Positions 11,201-24,340 of a stretch of 64,000 nucleotides of DNA are shown piece by piece. The notes below the pieces were generated by a model. The model was not told where the DNA came from. It ran no database searches and was given only the letters and a program-made list of their open reading frames with translations. Location of the stretch: positions 21,793,398 to 21,857,397 of the forward strand of contig JAUJPP010000003.1 of assembly GCA_030562195.1 (NCBI GenBank). Reading direction: 5' to 3'. Origin of the DNA: Nipponacmea schrenckii. Lineage: Eukaryota > Mollusca > Gastropoda > Lottiidae. Numbering within the stretch: position 1 is the stretch's first letter; each line of letters starts with the position of its first letter. The position numbers were made by a program, and so were the translations under genes.

Positions 11201-13697
11201 AAATAATGTGGTGAGGAGCAAGTAATATAATAAAGAGAAAGTAATATTATAATAAAGAGAATGTGATATAGTAAGGAGAAAGTAACATGGTATAGAGAAA
11301 ATAATGTGGTGAGGAGAAAGTAATATAATAAAGAGAAAGTAATATTATAATAAAGAAAAGGTTATATGGTATGGAGAAAGCAAAGTGGTGTCGAGAAAGT
11401 AGCATGGTAAAGAGAAAGTGATATAGTAAGGAGAAAGTGATGGTATGGAGAAAGTAATATGGTATAGAGAAAGTGATATGGTATGGAGAAAGAAATATAG
11501 TAAGGAGAAAGTAACATGGTATAGAGGAAGTGATATGGTATGGATAAAGTAATATGGTAAGCAGAAAGTAGTATGGTATGGAGAAAGTAACATGGTTTGG
11601 TGAAAGTAATATGGTATGGAGAAAGTAGTATGGTAGGGAGAAAGTAACATGGTTTGGTGAAAGTAATATGGTTTGCTGAAAGTAATATGGTATGGAGAAA
11701 GTAACATAGTAAGGTAATATGGTTTGGTGAAAGTAATATAGTCAGGTGAAAGTTATATAGTAAGGAGAAAGTGATATGGTATGGAGAAAGTAACATGGTT
11801 TGGTGAAAGTAATATGGTTTGGTGAAAGTAATATAGTAAGGAGAAAGTAATATGGTATGAAGAAAGTAACATGGTTTGGTGAAAGTAATATGGTTTGGTG
11901 AAAGTAATATGGTTTGGTGAAAGTAATATAGTAAAGAGAAAGTAATATGGTTTGGAGAATGTGATATAGTTTGGTGAAAGCAACATAGTAAGGAGAATTT
12001 AATATGGTTTGGTGAAAGTAATATGTTTTCGTGAAAGTAATATGTTTTGGTGAAAGTAACATAGTAAAGAGAAAGTAATATGGTTTGGTGAAAGTAACAT
12101 AGTAAGGAGAATGTAATATGGGATGGAGAAAGTTACATAGTAAGGAGAAAGTAACATAGTAAGGAGAAAGTAATATAGTCAGGAGAAAGTAATATGTTTT
12201 GGTGAAAGTAATATAGTCAGGAGAAAGTCACATAGTAAGGAGAATGTAATATGGGATGGAGAAAGTAACATAGTAAGGCGAAAGTAACATAGTAAGGAGA
12301 AAGTAATATAGTAAGGAGAAAGTAACATAGTAAGGAGAAAGTAACATAGTAAGGAGAAAGAAACATAGTAAGGAGAAAGTAATATAGTCAGGAGAAAGTA
12401 ATATAGTAAGGAGAAAGTAATATGGTTTGGAGAAAGTAACATAGTAAGGAGAAAGTGATATGGTTTGGAGAAAGTAACATAGTAAGGAGAAAGTAATATG
12501 TTTTGGTGAAAGTAATATAGTAAGGAGAAAGTAACATAGTAAGGAGAAAGTAACATGGTATATAGAAAGTAATATGTTTTGGTGAAAGTAATATAGTAAG
12601 GAGAAAGTAATATGTTTTGGTGAAAGTAATATAGTAAGGAGAAAGTAACATAGTAAGGAGAAAGTAATATGGTTTGGTGAAAGTAATATAGTAAGGAGAA
12701 AGTAATATGGTTTGGTGAAAGTAACATAGTAAGGAGAAAGTAATATGGTTTGGTGAAAGTAACATAGTAAGGAGAAAGTAATATGGTTTGGTGAAAGTAA
12801 CATAGTAAGGAGAAAGTAATATGGTTTGGTGAAAGTAATATAGTAAGGAGAAAGTAATATGATTTGGTGAAAGTAATATAGTAAGGAGAAAGTAATATAG
12901 TAAGGAGAAAGTAATATGTTTTGGTGAAAGTAATATAGTAAGGAGAAAGTAATATGTTTTGGTGAAAGTAATATAGTAAGGAGAAAGTAATATGGTATGG
13001 AGAAAGTAACATGGTTTGGTGAAAGTAATATGGTTTGGTGAAAGTAATATAGTAAGGAGAAAGTAACATGGTATAGAGAAAGTAACATGGTTTGGTGAAA
13101 GTAATATGGTTTGGTGAAAGTAACATAGTATGGAGAAAGTAATATAGTAAGGAGAAAGTAATGTGGTATGGAGAAAGTAACATGGTTTGGTGAAAGTAAT
13201 ATGGTTTGGTGAAAGTAATATGGTTTGGTGAAAGTAACATAGTAAGGAGTTTATTGAATTACACTTTAGCATCCGGTTGGTGACCTCAATTCATATTCAA
13301 TTAACATTCATCCATTAACTCTATTGTATAGAACAAAACAAATTTATGAACACATAGTTAAAAAAAATAATTCTGTATCTCACTAAAGCATGTCATTTAC
13401 CTTTCTATTATTATTTCTATTGAATATTATAATCAACTATAATCGAAGTTACTTACATGTTTTAAAAGAAATACTCGGATCATTTCCAGCATATTTATCT
13501 CTCAATTTAACATACAATATACCAAATATATTCACAATACCATGGACTGTTCCATTGGCACAGAATGATGTGATGGCTACAATCCATGCCCGGAAACCAC
13601 CATCTGGTGGAGTAAACTCGTGATAACTCTCTCTCCGCCGGCTCCTTACCACTAAGTTGTTTTGTTCTGATTTGTGAAGGGCATCACTATCAGCCAT
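8239..13697 (-). CDS. SLC16 monocarboxylate transporter-like protein, copy A (6 exons)
   Basis: Exons (minus): 13697-13457, 10774-10167, 9914-9548, 9217-9111, 8740-8668, 8447-8239, coding 534 residues. All junctions follow GT-AG and the phases join without a break. This is a major-facilitator plasma-membrane carrier expected to have 12 helices; SLC16 members move lactate, ketone bodies or related monocarboxylates, sometimes other small solutes. The family signature lies before helix 1 (PPDGG, residues 30-34), although the usual Trp-Gly-Trp that follows is Phe-Arg-Ala-Trp here. 'DRFGIRK' (103-109) and 'YFKK' (160-163) are also present, and the cytosolic C-tail is acidic. It is the inverted paralogue of the gene at 25391-29786, with identical exon lengths for exons 2-5. 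Intron 1 (2.7 kb) is nearly all minisatellite. Substrate is unknown. Confidence 0.93.
9956..10130. repeat. 41-42 bp tandem repeat, about 4 copies, in SLC16-A intron 2
   Basis: Units read 'gggattggttggtttagctc' followed by an 'acgttactcgagcaggg(c)gt'-like half. The array fills most of the intron between exons 2 and 3 (9915-10166). The paralogous intron at 26949-27209 lacks it. Confidence 0.85.
10785..13255. repeat. 19-bp minisatellite, roughly 125 copies, filling SLC16-A intron 1
   Basis: The unit is 19 bp and has three main sequence types on plus: 'gtaatatagtaaggagaaa', 'gtaatatggtttggtgaaa' and 'gtaacatggtatagagaaa'. Some tracts alternate two types to give a 38-bp higher-order unit (about 12660-12830). 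The unit has no stop in any minus frame and 19 is not a multiple of 3. Long open frames therefore appear in all three minus frames; they are artefacts, not genes. The array degrades gradually into the 3' splice site of exon 2. The matching intron of the paralogue (25626-26340, 715 bp) has no such array. Confidence 0.95.
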
Positions 13698-16600
13698 TCT
13701 GACAAAAATGTCTTTTACTTAATATTCCATACTTCAAATCTGTGTGATCAATATATAACACAGGTCAGTGGTTCTATTGATAAGTGACTGTATCACATAG
13801 TAATACCACATTATCAAACTACCTTGGTAAGGTGGCCACTATTAATCAATATACAATTCAATTGAGCTTGTACTCAATTATACTTTCACATATTACATTT
13901 TTCTATATGACATGGTCCACAGTATTAAAATGTTAAAATCCACAGTATTTGCCTTATAAACCAGCGCCGACACTCAAAGAATCTAAAAAAAAAAGAATTT
14001 GATAATTAGAATAAGATAACAGAATGTGCGGTGTCAGTATATCCCCTTCTGTGATCAGAATATTAACGTCAACAAATGTTTTGTTAATTTAATCGAGGTG
14101 TAAAGTACATTAAATTCTATAACACTACCATTTTCATCCACTGACAATGTCATTATACATGTACAAGTCTGTGACCTTTACGTATTATATTGTTATGAAT
14201 GATGAAACCGGTACTGCAGGTTTATGAAACACAGTCTTCGTTAAGCCTGTAGGTTACAATATAACAAATAATATTGTTAACTGCTACTACACTGTAAATT
14301 CATGTATTTTACGTCAAATCCATAAAATACTCACCGAATGTTCTTCAATAACCTCTGTTTATAAGTAGACTATCACACATATGTAACCTTAACATTGTAT
14401 GGAGTATATTATAGCCTACACTGGCTACGCTACAACAGACTGGCTTATAATGGAATTTCAGTGTAGATTGGAGTTGTAGCTATAAGAAACCTTTTAGATC
14501 AATACAAATCAATTAATGTACGGTACCGTATTTACCATTTGTATTTACACAAATTTGTCGATCTGTTCCGTATGGACTTAAACAGTACGTCTGTTTCTTT
14601 TTCTATAAAAACTTTTCTGGATATAGGCATAGCCATAAGGCTACATATAATTCTACTGGCACGACTGTTACTCTGAATATCAATTACCCTTTTTCCTATC
14701 AGTACGATCAGTTATCCTCTTACAGTTTTCATTTACCATTCAGTATTCACTATTATGGATATTAACTTGAAAAATAAGATTGCACCATCCATAAACAACC
14801 TTGCCGTATTTAGAATAATCAATAAATCTAAATTAACATAAAAAAAAACATTACCGTACTTACTCTAATAAACAAAAAACGGTTTGTAACGATCACAACG
14901 AGGACTTTGTATCTGATTTGAATCAAACAAGGCTCTGGATTTGATTTATACAACATACATCGCTCATACCATATTTGACAACATCCCTCTGACATATCCC
15001 CAAGTCATGGGAAATCTCTTACTGAAGACGGCGCAGAAGAGTAGGACGTATAACATTCATTTCTTACAGAACAGAACAAAATATAAAGCTGGCTAACATA
15101 GATTTCTACCATTTAATCTACAAACAATATACAACTAGGGGACCACATTATACCCCATATCAAGTTCGATAAATTTTATAATTTGCTATGGGTTACTAAG
15201 AAAACTCCCCAGAATATTTGCTTTACCATCTAACAGTTCGATTTCAGGTATCAGTATCCTGGTATATCTTGACACCGTTGCGTAGGTCTTGTTTGCATAA
15301 AAAAATAAAATTTTGATATTACAGCTTACCTATTCTTTTTATCTGTCTTTTCCAATAAAACCGATGACTTTTTCTTTTTTTCTTTTTTTAATCTCAAGTA
15401 GAGTGTCCCTAGAAATAACGAGTCGCCATTTTAACTCAACATGTTATTTTCGACTCTCATAGATTTGATAGCTCAATTTTCGACAGTGAGCTGTGAATTT
15501 TATTACAGATAAGCTGAGCCCCCAAAATAATCCCGTCTATTGGTCAAACGAATTGCGAACCTGTCCTTTTAAATGTTGTAGGTTCGAACTCTTTCCAGGA
15601 CAATATGACAAAATGATATTTCGTAATAACCATTCTCGCACAATTCAGTAAGTCTTAAAATAGATCACCTTGGCTCAAGATATTTATATATCAACAGTAT
15701 AAGTGGTATTATACATTATATACATATATATAGCTACATTTATCGCCATTTATAGTGCACATGCTGTTATAGAGTCAATTTACAACCAAGAGTTGCAAGT
15801 GAAATTAGACCTGTGACAAATCTACATACTAACACCATAAACCGATATGATATTGATTGCAACACTCCTGCCAACTAATAAGTGGGGACTCCTCACCGGA
15901 AAAAATATTTCAACAGTTGTTTCTGCAGGAGTTTGAGGCCCGAGGATTTATTGCCGTGTGGTAATTGAGCTGCTTTAACTTTCTGTATCGCTAATTCAAC
16001 GAGATATCCTGTAATAACTGTGATAAAATAATCCTGTCAGTTATAGTCAGATCCGAGACGTTATTGTTATACCAGTTTACATCACAATATGCAATAAAAT
16101 AGTTTATATTTAGACAATTGTTTTTCCTATAAAATTTGACAAATTTGACGGCAGTCTTGATGATTAATTTAATGCTGCATTAACATCAGTAGCAAACAAA
16201 ACAGACTTTGGCTAGGCACATTGTTATACTTGTTGCCACTTCGTGCTACCTGGGAGATTATTTTCTGAGGCAGTACCCTTCTTGAATCAATTCAGTTAGA
16301 GAGATTAGGGCATGGAGAGCGAGAAGTTTCGCTAAATTTAATTATTGTTTACTTTGCAGAATTTTACCAATCACAACATGCCTATTTTGGAGAGAATTTG
16401 TTTGAGTTACATGGACTTCCACACTGACTTTGACACAATTACTCGGGTTTCGGGATTCATTGATATACAGTTTTTTACAGTAAATATAGAACACTACTTT
16501 TATTTGGCACAAACTAGTTATGCTATTGAGTCTTGTTTTTAGAGTGCTAAGAAAAATATACCAATGACACAATATTTAACCACAAGGATTCTTCAAAAGG

Positions 16601-16840
16601 AACCACGAGTTGACAAAAGCAGTCGTTACCGGAAGTACCCTGCCTCCAAATGTGCATTTCAATTAGATCAATCAAAGAGGAGATAAATATTTTTCTATTA
16701 TGACATCACAACGAAAAAACGTCATTGAGTAATGATTTATTTTATTGTCTTTGTAGGATTACATTTTCATAGTTTGCAATCATTTTATGTGCAAAATATA
16801 TTTCGAAAGGTATGCTTTATTTTTTTTGTTATGTTATGTT
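13698..16840. other. Intergenic, upstream of SLC16-A
   Basis: Contains the promoter region of the minus-strand SLC16 gene (not resolvable by eye) and AT-rich spacer. A short poly-A/T run lies at 13987-13995 and a T-rich stretch near 15370-15390. No gene, tRNA-like fold or ordered repeat was recognised. Confidence 0.35.
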
Positions 16841-16847
16841 ATCTGCT

Positions 16848-17012
16848 ACCACGTCAGTGAACCTTTCTACCACGCCAATGTACCCTTTTACCACTTCATT
16901 GTACCCTTCTACTATGTCATTGTACCCTTCTACCACGTTTATGTATATGATTCTTCCACGCCAATGTACCCTTCTACCACGTAAATGTACCCTTCTACCA
17001 CTGTAATGGTGC
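16848..17012. repeat. 21-bp minisatellite, about 8 copies
   Basis: Units resemble 'tgtacccttctaccacgccaa', with variants in the last six bases. Open frames across it in several frames on both strands are products of the period, which is a multiple of three. Confidence 0.85.
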
Positions 17013-18160
17013 TCTTTGCTGGGGTTCTTGATTTCTGGAACGTTTTTTTTTTCAAAATGAATGGTAAGTTTCCTTACCAACTGTATAGTCGTTGGTAAGA
17101 TAGGGATATCGTTTCGAAATGAAATGACAGTACTAATAAAAATATACACTTTATTTACAGACAAACTAATTCCACCAGCTTAGATCGGATCAAACTAGTA
17201 GCCTACCCAATTTTATTGATCAAAGATCCTTCCTTCACTTGTCTAATAAGTGAATGCCCCCTTTTTGGTTGGCTGGTAGATGAAAAGTAAACGTTCGCTT
17301 CCATCAAATGCTGATATCGCAAACTAGGTAGTTGTTGGTATTCGTAGTAGTTGGTAGTTGGATTTGTTCAAATTAGATGATTCTGTGTCGTTGGTTTGGT
17401 TATTTATAAATCTTCTTGTTTTAATTAGACTCACAGATAATATGTTGGATCTAATTTAGGCTCTGCTACAAATAAGCAATATCTGTTTATCAGATGGCAA
17501 CTTTCATTTCACGTTAGTCTGTTAAGCTATACTAACTATTCCGGGGAGGCAATACCTGTAAATATCAGAACACTATTAAGTCTTACATATTGGGCATAAA
17601 AACCACGAGGACAATCTGCCCCATGTAGAATTTACGATCGAACGATTACATTACATTTATTTCAAGACTTGATACCTTTTCATTGTATAGAAATATGCAT
17701 GCATCAGCGATTTTGGCAAATATGTTTATTATCGTTTGTTTTTTGATTATTACTTGGTTATCGAAATCTAATAGAGTTCTATTATTTACATATTATAACA
17801 ATCTAAATCAGATTGAAAATCTTCGATTTATAGGCATTAAATTTTCTCACAGTTGCCTCAGGTAGGAGGTCCAACGCATTTAAGTCCAATGGCCCCCACT
17901 AATACAAGAAAAAAACATTTTGACGCTGGAAAATACTCAATTCTACATTATGTAAATTGGGGTCAATCAATTGTTAATAAAATTCAAAAGGATAAATCTG
18001 TTAAAATTCAAACGATAATATCCCATGACGTGATGTGTCTTAAACTGAAATTTTAAGACATAATTGGAACAGGGTAATCTTCATTTCAAAATTCTAGATG
18101 TAGCCTTGTACATACAAATCTATCCATCCTCACAAACAAAAAGAAAACACTAATATTTTA
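17013..18160. other. Intergenic, no feature seen
   Basis: AT-rich unique-looking DNA. Two short plus-strand open frames (60 and 67 codons, 17683-18056) show no domain, no splice partners and no signal peptide worth calling. Confidence 0.35.
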
Positions 18161-18352
18161 GTTTTTATACGACCACGCCCCAATTTCTCTGGCCATCTAT
18201 CTGTCTGTCCGTCTGTCCGTCTGTCCATAATAGTTGTGAATACGATAGAGAGCTGGTTTCTTGATGGATATTGATGAAACTTGCTATGAGTCTCTGTTAT
18301 CACCCAAGGGTGAAATCTGAAAAGAGTTGAGTTTAAAAGAGATATCTGCAAA
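18161..18352 (+). mobile_element. Fragment of core-repeat element family (5' part)
   Basis: Begins with 'tttatacgaccacgcccc', a variant of the family 5' end. A run of 'gtctgtccgtctgtccgtc' follows, then core blocks 'gtgaatacgatagagagctgg' (part) and 'gatgaaacttgctatgagt'. It breaks off without a 3' end, so it is a truncated copy. Confidence 0.6.
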
Positions 18353-18542
18353 AAAAATTTAGAAAATCGAGGTTAAAGTTTGAGATCTACCTACCCAAAA
18401 CTAATGGTATGAACAATACGAAATTTTGGTAGATGCATCCAGGAATCATCGAATTGAAGGTTGTATGGCAGAAGTTATATCCGTGTGTGGTGTGGTAATG
18501 AGATACTTTTCACTGCCACTTACCATTCACAGGTAGATGGAT

Positions 18543-20329
18543 GTAACTTATGGCGGCTGATTAGGCCCACAAATCTAACTTCGTTCGTTCCGTGCATTCA
18601 TCTAACCTTCATTCATCTAACCATGTACTATCATACTTTGTACCGATGATCATCTTTGTTTGTTTCGTGCAATCAAGAAATTTTATTGGATGAAATGTTT
18701 CAATATATTTCTCAAATGAAGTAATACGGTCCTAGATATACGAAACACGGAATTACATTCTTAGATTAATCATAGCAACCACCAAGAAGAGTAGGAACAA
18801 TAACTTCTCCCTACGGGCACATTCAGTTCTTTTTTTACGACATACGACAATCTTTTTATGCGCCCACATTATAATGTGGTCGTATATTGTCGTCACCCAT
18901 GTCCATCGGTCCGTCCGTCCAGAATTGGCTTGTGAACGCGATAGAGACTACAGTTTTCATCGGATTTGAATGAAGCTGTGATCATTTATGTTGATGTGAT
19001 CTCGGACAAGTTCAAAATTGGCGATTTCTCGATGAACGTTTTTTTTTTAGTAATTGCACTTGATTTAATCAAAACGCGTCAAAATTGACTTGTGAACGCG
19101 ATAGAGAATACAGTTTTCATCGGATTTGAACAAAACTTGCTGTGATCATTTAGATGAGATCCCGGATAATGTCGAAATTGGCGATTTTGAGTTGAACGGT
19201 TTTATAGTTATTGAGCTTGACTTGGTCTAAACGCGTCAAAATTGGCTTGTGAACGCGATAGAGACTACAGTTTTGATTTTCACGATTTAATTTTGATGCA
19301 AACAATTTCTCGGACAAGTCTTTCATTATTTTTTCTTATAGGTAATGATACAAAAATTGTAAAAAGCACATCAAAATATTTTTGTTAAAATATTTAATAT
19401 CTAACAATGTATTTTTTATAATACCAATTGACGAAATAAACCACTCCGCAATAAGTTCAATATAACATTCTTCACTAATATAACGTTAGATGACAGGCTT
19501 GACCTTGTTACTGCATGTTTCGAACTTGAAATAATATGTTTACGCCAAATATAGATTTTCAATTTCTATAAACGTAAAATTTAATACAGTATTTGTCAAA
19601 TACCTTTTGCATATAAATATGAAATATTTTTGCCATTTGTCATCATTATCAAACTGTGTATGGGCATATTCGCATGCTTGGACGTGCCTGTCTTATTATG
19701 AATAAGTCAACACAATTTCAAATGGAAAACGCCCGCATATATGATACTCAATGAAATGTAGCCCCAGAGTCCTCTTTGAATTATTGATGCTTACAAGTCT
19801 ACAATAGCTTTGTGTAGAGTACCAGGATATTAAACAAAATTACAACTGCTAACGATAATAACAACGGGTTCTTTCTTCAATCTGACATTATCATTATTCA
19901 TCATTTAACAAACATTTTCTACAAAGATTAAGTGAAACATACAATACACAATCCAGGACTATCAAATAAGTTCCATTCAAATCCGATGAAAACAGTCTTT
20001 ATCGCGTTGACACGCAATTGTGAACGGACGGTCCGACGGACGGACAGGCGTGACGACAATATACGACCACGTATTTCGTATTTCTAAGATCGTATTACTT
20101 CATTTAAGTAAAGAAATATAATGTAACATTAGGGTCACATTTTAATCCAATTAATCTTCTTGATTGCACGAAATAAACAAAGACAATAGATTTAGCATAG
20201 TTCTGTATCGAAAGTTAGATGATCATTGGTATAAAGTATGATATTACATGGTTAGATGAATGAAGGTTAGACGAGTGCACGGAACGAACAAAGTTAGAGT
20301 TGTGGGCCTAATCAGCCGCCATAGTAACT
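18543..20329. mobile_element. Terminal-inverted-repeat element with putative 6-bp target duplication
   Basis: The two ends are inverted copies: 18549 onward starts 'TATGGCGGCTGATTAGGCCC', and its reverse complement ends at 20323. Similarity continues inward for more than 200 bp on each side. Further in, it includes an inverted pair of the 'cgtatattgtcgtcac' + 'gtccgtccgtcc' block known from the core-repeat family (about 18880-18920 and 20025-20070). The hexamer GTAACT flanks both ends (18543-18548 and 20324-20329), consistent with a target-site duplication. No transposase is seen; interior open frames are short. The superfamily cannot be decided from the termini alone. Confidence 0.7.
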
Positions 20330-23300
20330 AACATTAATATGAATGATATTGTACAATATTATTGCTTATTTTGGAACAATATAACTGGATTTTTTATATC
20401 AAACTTATCTGGTAGGGGTTGATATAATTCATGTAAGCAAATGGATAGTATGGGTTCGTTTATGGCAGCTGTTATACAACGTGCATGCCATACACAAATT
20501 TATACAAGTTTCTAGAACTATTTATAAATCTTTTTAATTAATTATGCTTAATTAACAGGAACTCTCCAGTGTAAAATATCAGGGTCATCTGGTCGATAAC
20601 TCGTCTAATTCGTGACATATAATTGCAAGTCGATAACAAGTGAACAATGTCAGGTATAAACCTAACTTACAACCAAACAAAATATCCACTACCATTTCTC
20701 CCCTCCCACTGGCACCCACTTCATTGATATTAAGTCGTACAACCTAGGGCTTTTAAACATGAGATATAACGTAATTGTGGAAAAATACCAGTTTATAAAA
20801 TGAAATCTTCCATATACTTCGTAATATCGTTATTTTGGTCGAACGAAGCGTCTTAGTTGGAAACGAAGTAATCAATATTTTCACGAGGCGAACACAACTT
20901 TAATTATCAGCTGATTGTCGGTCTAACGACCTAATTTCGCTATTCTCTAATCTAAATAGTCGAAGAAGTAAACTTTCCTCATGGTTTTATTTCAAGTGAA
21001 TGGCGTAGGTTGGAGCTGCCGACTTTGTGAACTATCCAAGAAGGACTTTTTGGTTCTATGCTATAAGTCAACTTATGCCATCGTTTCCTTGTTATCATTA
21101 TTTTTCAGTGTTTGATGAAACAGAGCTCGATATTTTACGACAGGATCTCGGAATTATTATCACCGTTTGGTAAGTCGGCTTCGTATTAGCTTTTTGCTTG
21201 TCAGATAATTATGTTAGCACTATTCCTAGTACCAACCTCCGATAGCATTTTGGACAGATATGGCTTGGGGGGGAGTCAAAACTAGGCATCAAAAACTTGG
21301 GATTTTCCGCACCTCCGCGGGTGCGGGGTTTTTAAACGTACTTAAATACCTCGAATCCACTAAACCTCGATGTGAACTTTTGTCTTTCGTTTCAACCAGG
21401 TTTGCCTTTGTCAGTGATGCAGATCATCGTTCTGGTGAAACAATAAACCGAGGTGGGGTGTGTTATAGATTATGCATGTTACAGAGCCCCCCCCCCCCTC
21501 GATTTTTTAACATTTCTTTGTCCTAGTCTGTGCTTTAAGGTCCACCTGGCCTAGAGTTTACTATACTGTTTGCCTTTTTGGGGAAATGCTGTTACTTAAT
21601 GATGCTCCTCTGAGATGTTAAAACCAAGAATTATAATATATTATGATGTGTATCGACAAAATTACACTCGACCTCATTCAAGCAAAAATGTTAAACGAAT
21701 ACAATTGGACGTTCTTCTTTTCTGATCAAGATAGTGCTTATCGGACATCGTGTAGTATGCAATGAAAATATGTTGAGAAGGTAGCATACAACTTTTTGTA
21801 CAATGGATAAGTGATAGAAGAAAACTGGTAGCTACTAGTAAACCGAAGAATTCGGTCATGATCAGGTTGAATAAAACTATAAAGTCGTAAATATATTGTT
21901 GGGTTTAAAAGTCCTTTTAAATTTTAAGAAAAAGTTGATCATGCTACATGTTGTATATTACAACCAATTTGGAAGTCTACCAACTACGATATGTGTAATA
22001 TAGAGATGCATGAGCGACAACTTTGATAGAATTAAGACTAATTTACCAAGTGAACCGTAAGTTTTATATTGATATGATAGGTCGAGAGGTACGGTTAACC
22101 CGTTATGATATAAACACGGGGTTAACAGAGGGTTAATATCTCAATTTATAGAATTCAGGACATTGCAGCATTATGAATATACTAATGCTTTCTTAGAATG
22201 ATAATTCGTTATTTAGAAGGCTATAAGTATATGGATATCGACCACCAATCTTCCAGGTAAGGTTTAAGGCTTGTTGCATAACAGAATGGATCTAAATATC
22301 AATAGACATACTCTGGTAGCAATATAAACCGTGGGAGATTTAATTAAGTAACGTTAAAAAGAAGCATGTAAGGCGGTTTTATGATCGGAATGCTTTAATA
22401 CGAAATATGGTCTTGAGATTTACATATGTTGCTATAGGTTCTTAAGAACAAGTCAGTGTTCTGGATTTCACCACTTGTCATAAAAAATATTTGCATTGTC
22501 AGTATATTTTTATAATATAATACTATATACTATGATTTTTTCAATTACATGTAGTTGGCCTAGTTATCCCGGTCATTACCAGGTAGAACAAAGAAAATCG
22601 GACAAATATCGATCGGTATCTTCTACTGATTTTATATTATTATAGCCACAAAGAAAGAAAGAAACACCTTCTGGACGGACACAAGATATTAGGAATAATT
22701 CCATTAAAATGATCAATAAAAGTTTCACGGTCAGTCACTGTATTTCACAGATTTTACGTCTCTGAGTATATGAGGGTTAGTTGTGGATTGTAAGTATATT
22801 GGTTCTTGCCTCTATGGTTAACTTGATTGTAACTGCAAAGCTGAATACCTAACACTATTTCTTTACAACATATTCATCTGGACTGGACTTACAGGACTGC
22901 AGAATTATCCGATGTTCATAGAACATCACTAGCTGTTTAAAAGACATGATCAGCTGTTCGTCTAAAATAAAGTAGGTTATTACTTAACAAGATCAAAGAT
23001 TAATGTGATGAAAAGGAAATTAATATGAAAATGATATGAATATTAACTAACAAAATGATTGTTTATCGCAGCTCGTTCTAATAACGTCCGTTTAGCTTTA
23101 TCTTCTAATTAGATCACTGTATCAATCCGGGTAGAAGCTCAATCCCGGCCAAAGCCTTATTCATTCGTATCCTAGCAATGTGTTATCAACCTAATTTACT
23201 CACAGGTTTACTACGTTGCACGCCGTTGCATGTCAATTGGATTATTTGTATTCAGTATTGCATTTCATTGAAACCATTATAAGATGATAAGTCGTGACAA

Positions 23301-24069
23301 TCAAGACATGATACGATAAAATGACATGTCAAGTCAATATAGTAGGGTAAAAGAAAATGACGCAATGGTAGGGAATTACATAATGCCATACTGAAGCATG
23401 ACATAAAAAATAAAATGATATGTCTGAAATTACATATGTCCTGACAAAATGATATGATATTATGACACACTGGCTTGAAAACGTAAATGATATAAATAAT
23501 GATAAAATGGCAGGATATGTCTTGTTTTTCAACCAAACTTACTTAAATTCAACAAGTACCTGGATTCGATCCATTCTTTTTAATGGTAGATTCAGCTTTA
23601 TAGAATCTACTGAGATCTATAAAATGGTTAAAATAATATGAAATAATGTCACAGACACAACAGGACATAATATTTTGTGTGTTATACCATAATACACTGA
23701 AGGTTCAATATTAATACCTTGATGATTTTATCAAGGTATTCGATCTAATATTTGGTAATAGATCTGCGAGATAACAAAAAGGTATGGGGATTAACTGGGT
23801 CTAGATAACGGCTTTTAGGCCAAAGCTTTGTATTACAACAAAATTGTTATGGGCGACAAAAGACGAGATTCGATAACTGTGCTCTTTCTAACAGACGGAT
23901 TATTTTTTCCAGTTTCTGATAAACGGTAGTAGGACTTTGCAACGATTAATAAACAGTTTGGGGATCAGTAAGTTTCTACTTGGTTGGGGGGGGGGGGTCA
24001 TTATGAATATGATCATATAACATAAACTACTATGGCGAAATTAATCATGTTTTTTAACTAATATCTGAA
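20330..24069. other. Intergenic, no gene recognised
   Basis: AT-rich spacer with homopolymer runs (C-run near 21487, G-run near 23988). An 88-codon plus frame at 21260-21526 runs through the C-run and has no homology I can name. The stretch around 23280-23650 is rich in 'aaatgatatg' words but has no clear period. Confidence 0.35.
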
Positions 24070-24070
24070 A

Positions 24071-24102
<32 letters not shown>

Positions 24103-24340
24103 CGTCCACAATTGTTGTGGACACGATACAGAGCTGGTTTCTTGATGGATTTTGAGTGTGAGTGCTTGTCAAACCTAAGGATGTACCGTGCTGGAATTCA
24201 GACTAATGAAAATATTTTATATGAGTTATTGCCCTTGTTATTGAAATCCTGTCTGCTTTCGTTCTTGAATTCTTTGTGGATATTATAGAAAGCTCGTTTC
24301 TTGGAGGATTTTAATGAAACTTGGTGTGATAGTTACTCGA
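24070..24340 (+). mobile_element. Fragment of core-repeat element family
   Basis: A '(tctg)n tccgtccac' run is followed by 'attgttgtggacacgatac', 'gagctggtttcttgatggat' and 'gatgaaacttggtgtgatag'-like core blocks (the last as 'taatgaaacttggtgtgat'). Neither terminal hairpin is present, so this is a truncated copy. Confidence 0.55.

Noticed and set aside
10116..13272. Long overlapping minus-strand open frames of 100-350 codons rich in Leu-Ser-Pro-Tyr-Tyr repeats
   Set aside because: They are translations of the 19-bp minisatellite, present in all three minus frames and lying inside an intron; only 10167-10774 is real coding sequence.
16787..17164. Several Tyr/Val/Pro-rich small frames on both strands
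   Set aside because: Product of the 21-bp minisatellite; no start context, splice partners or domain.
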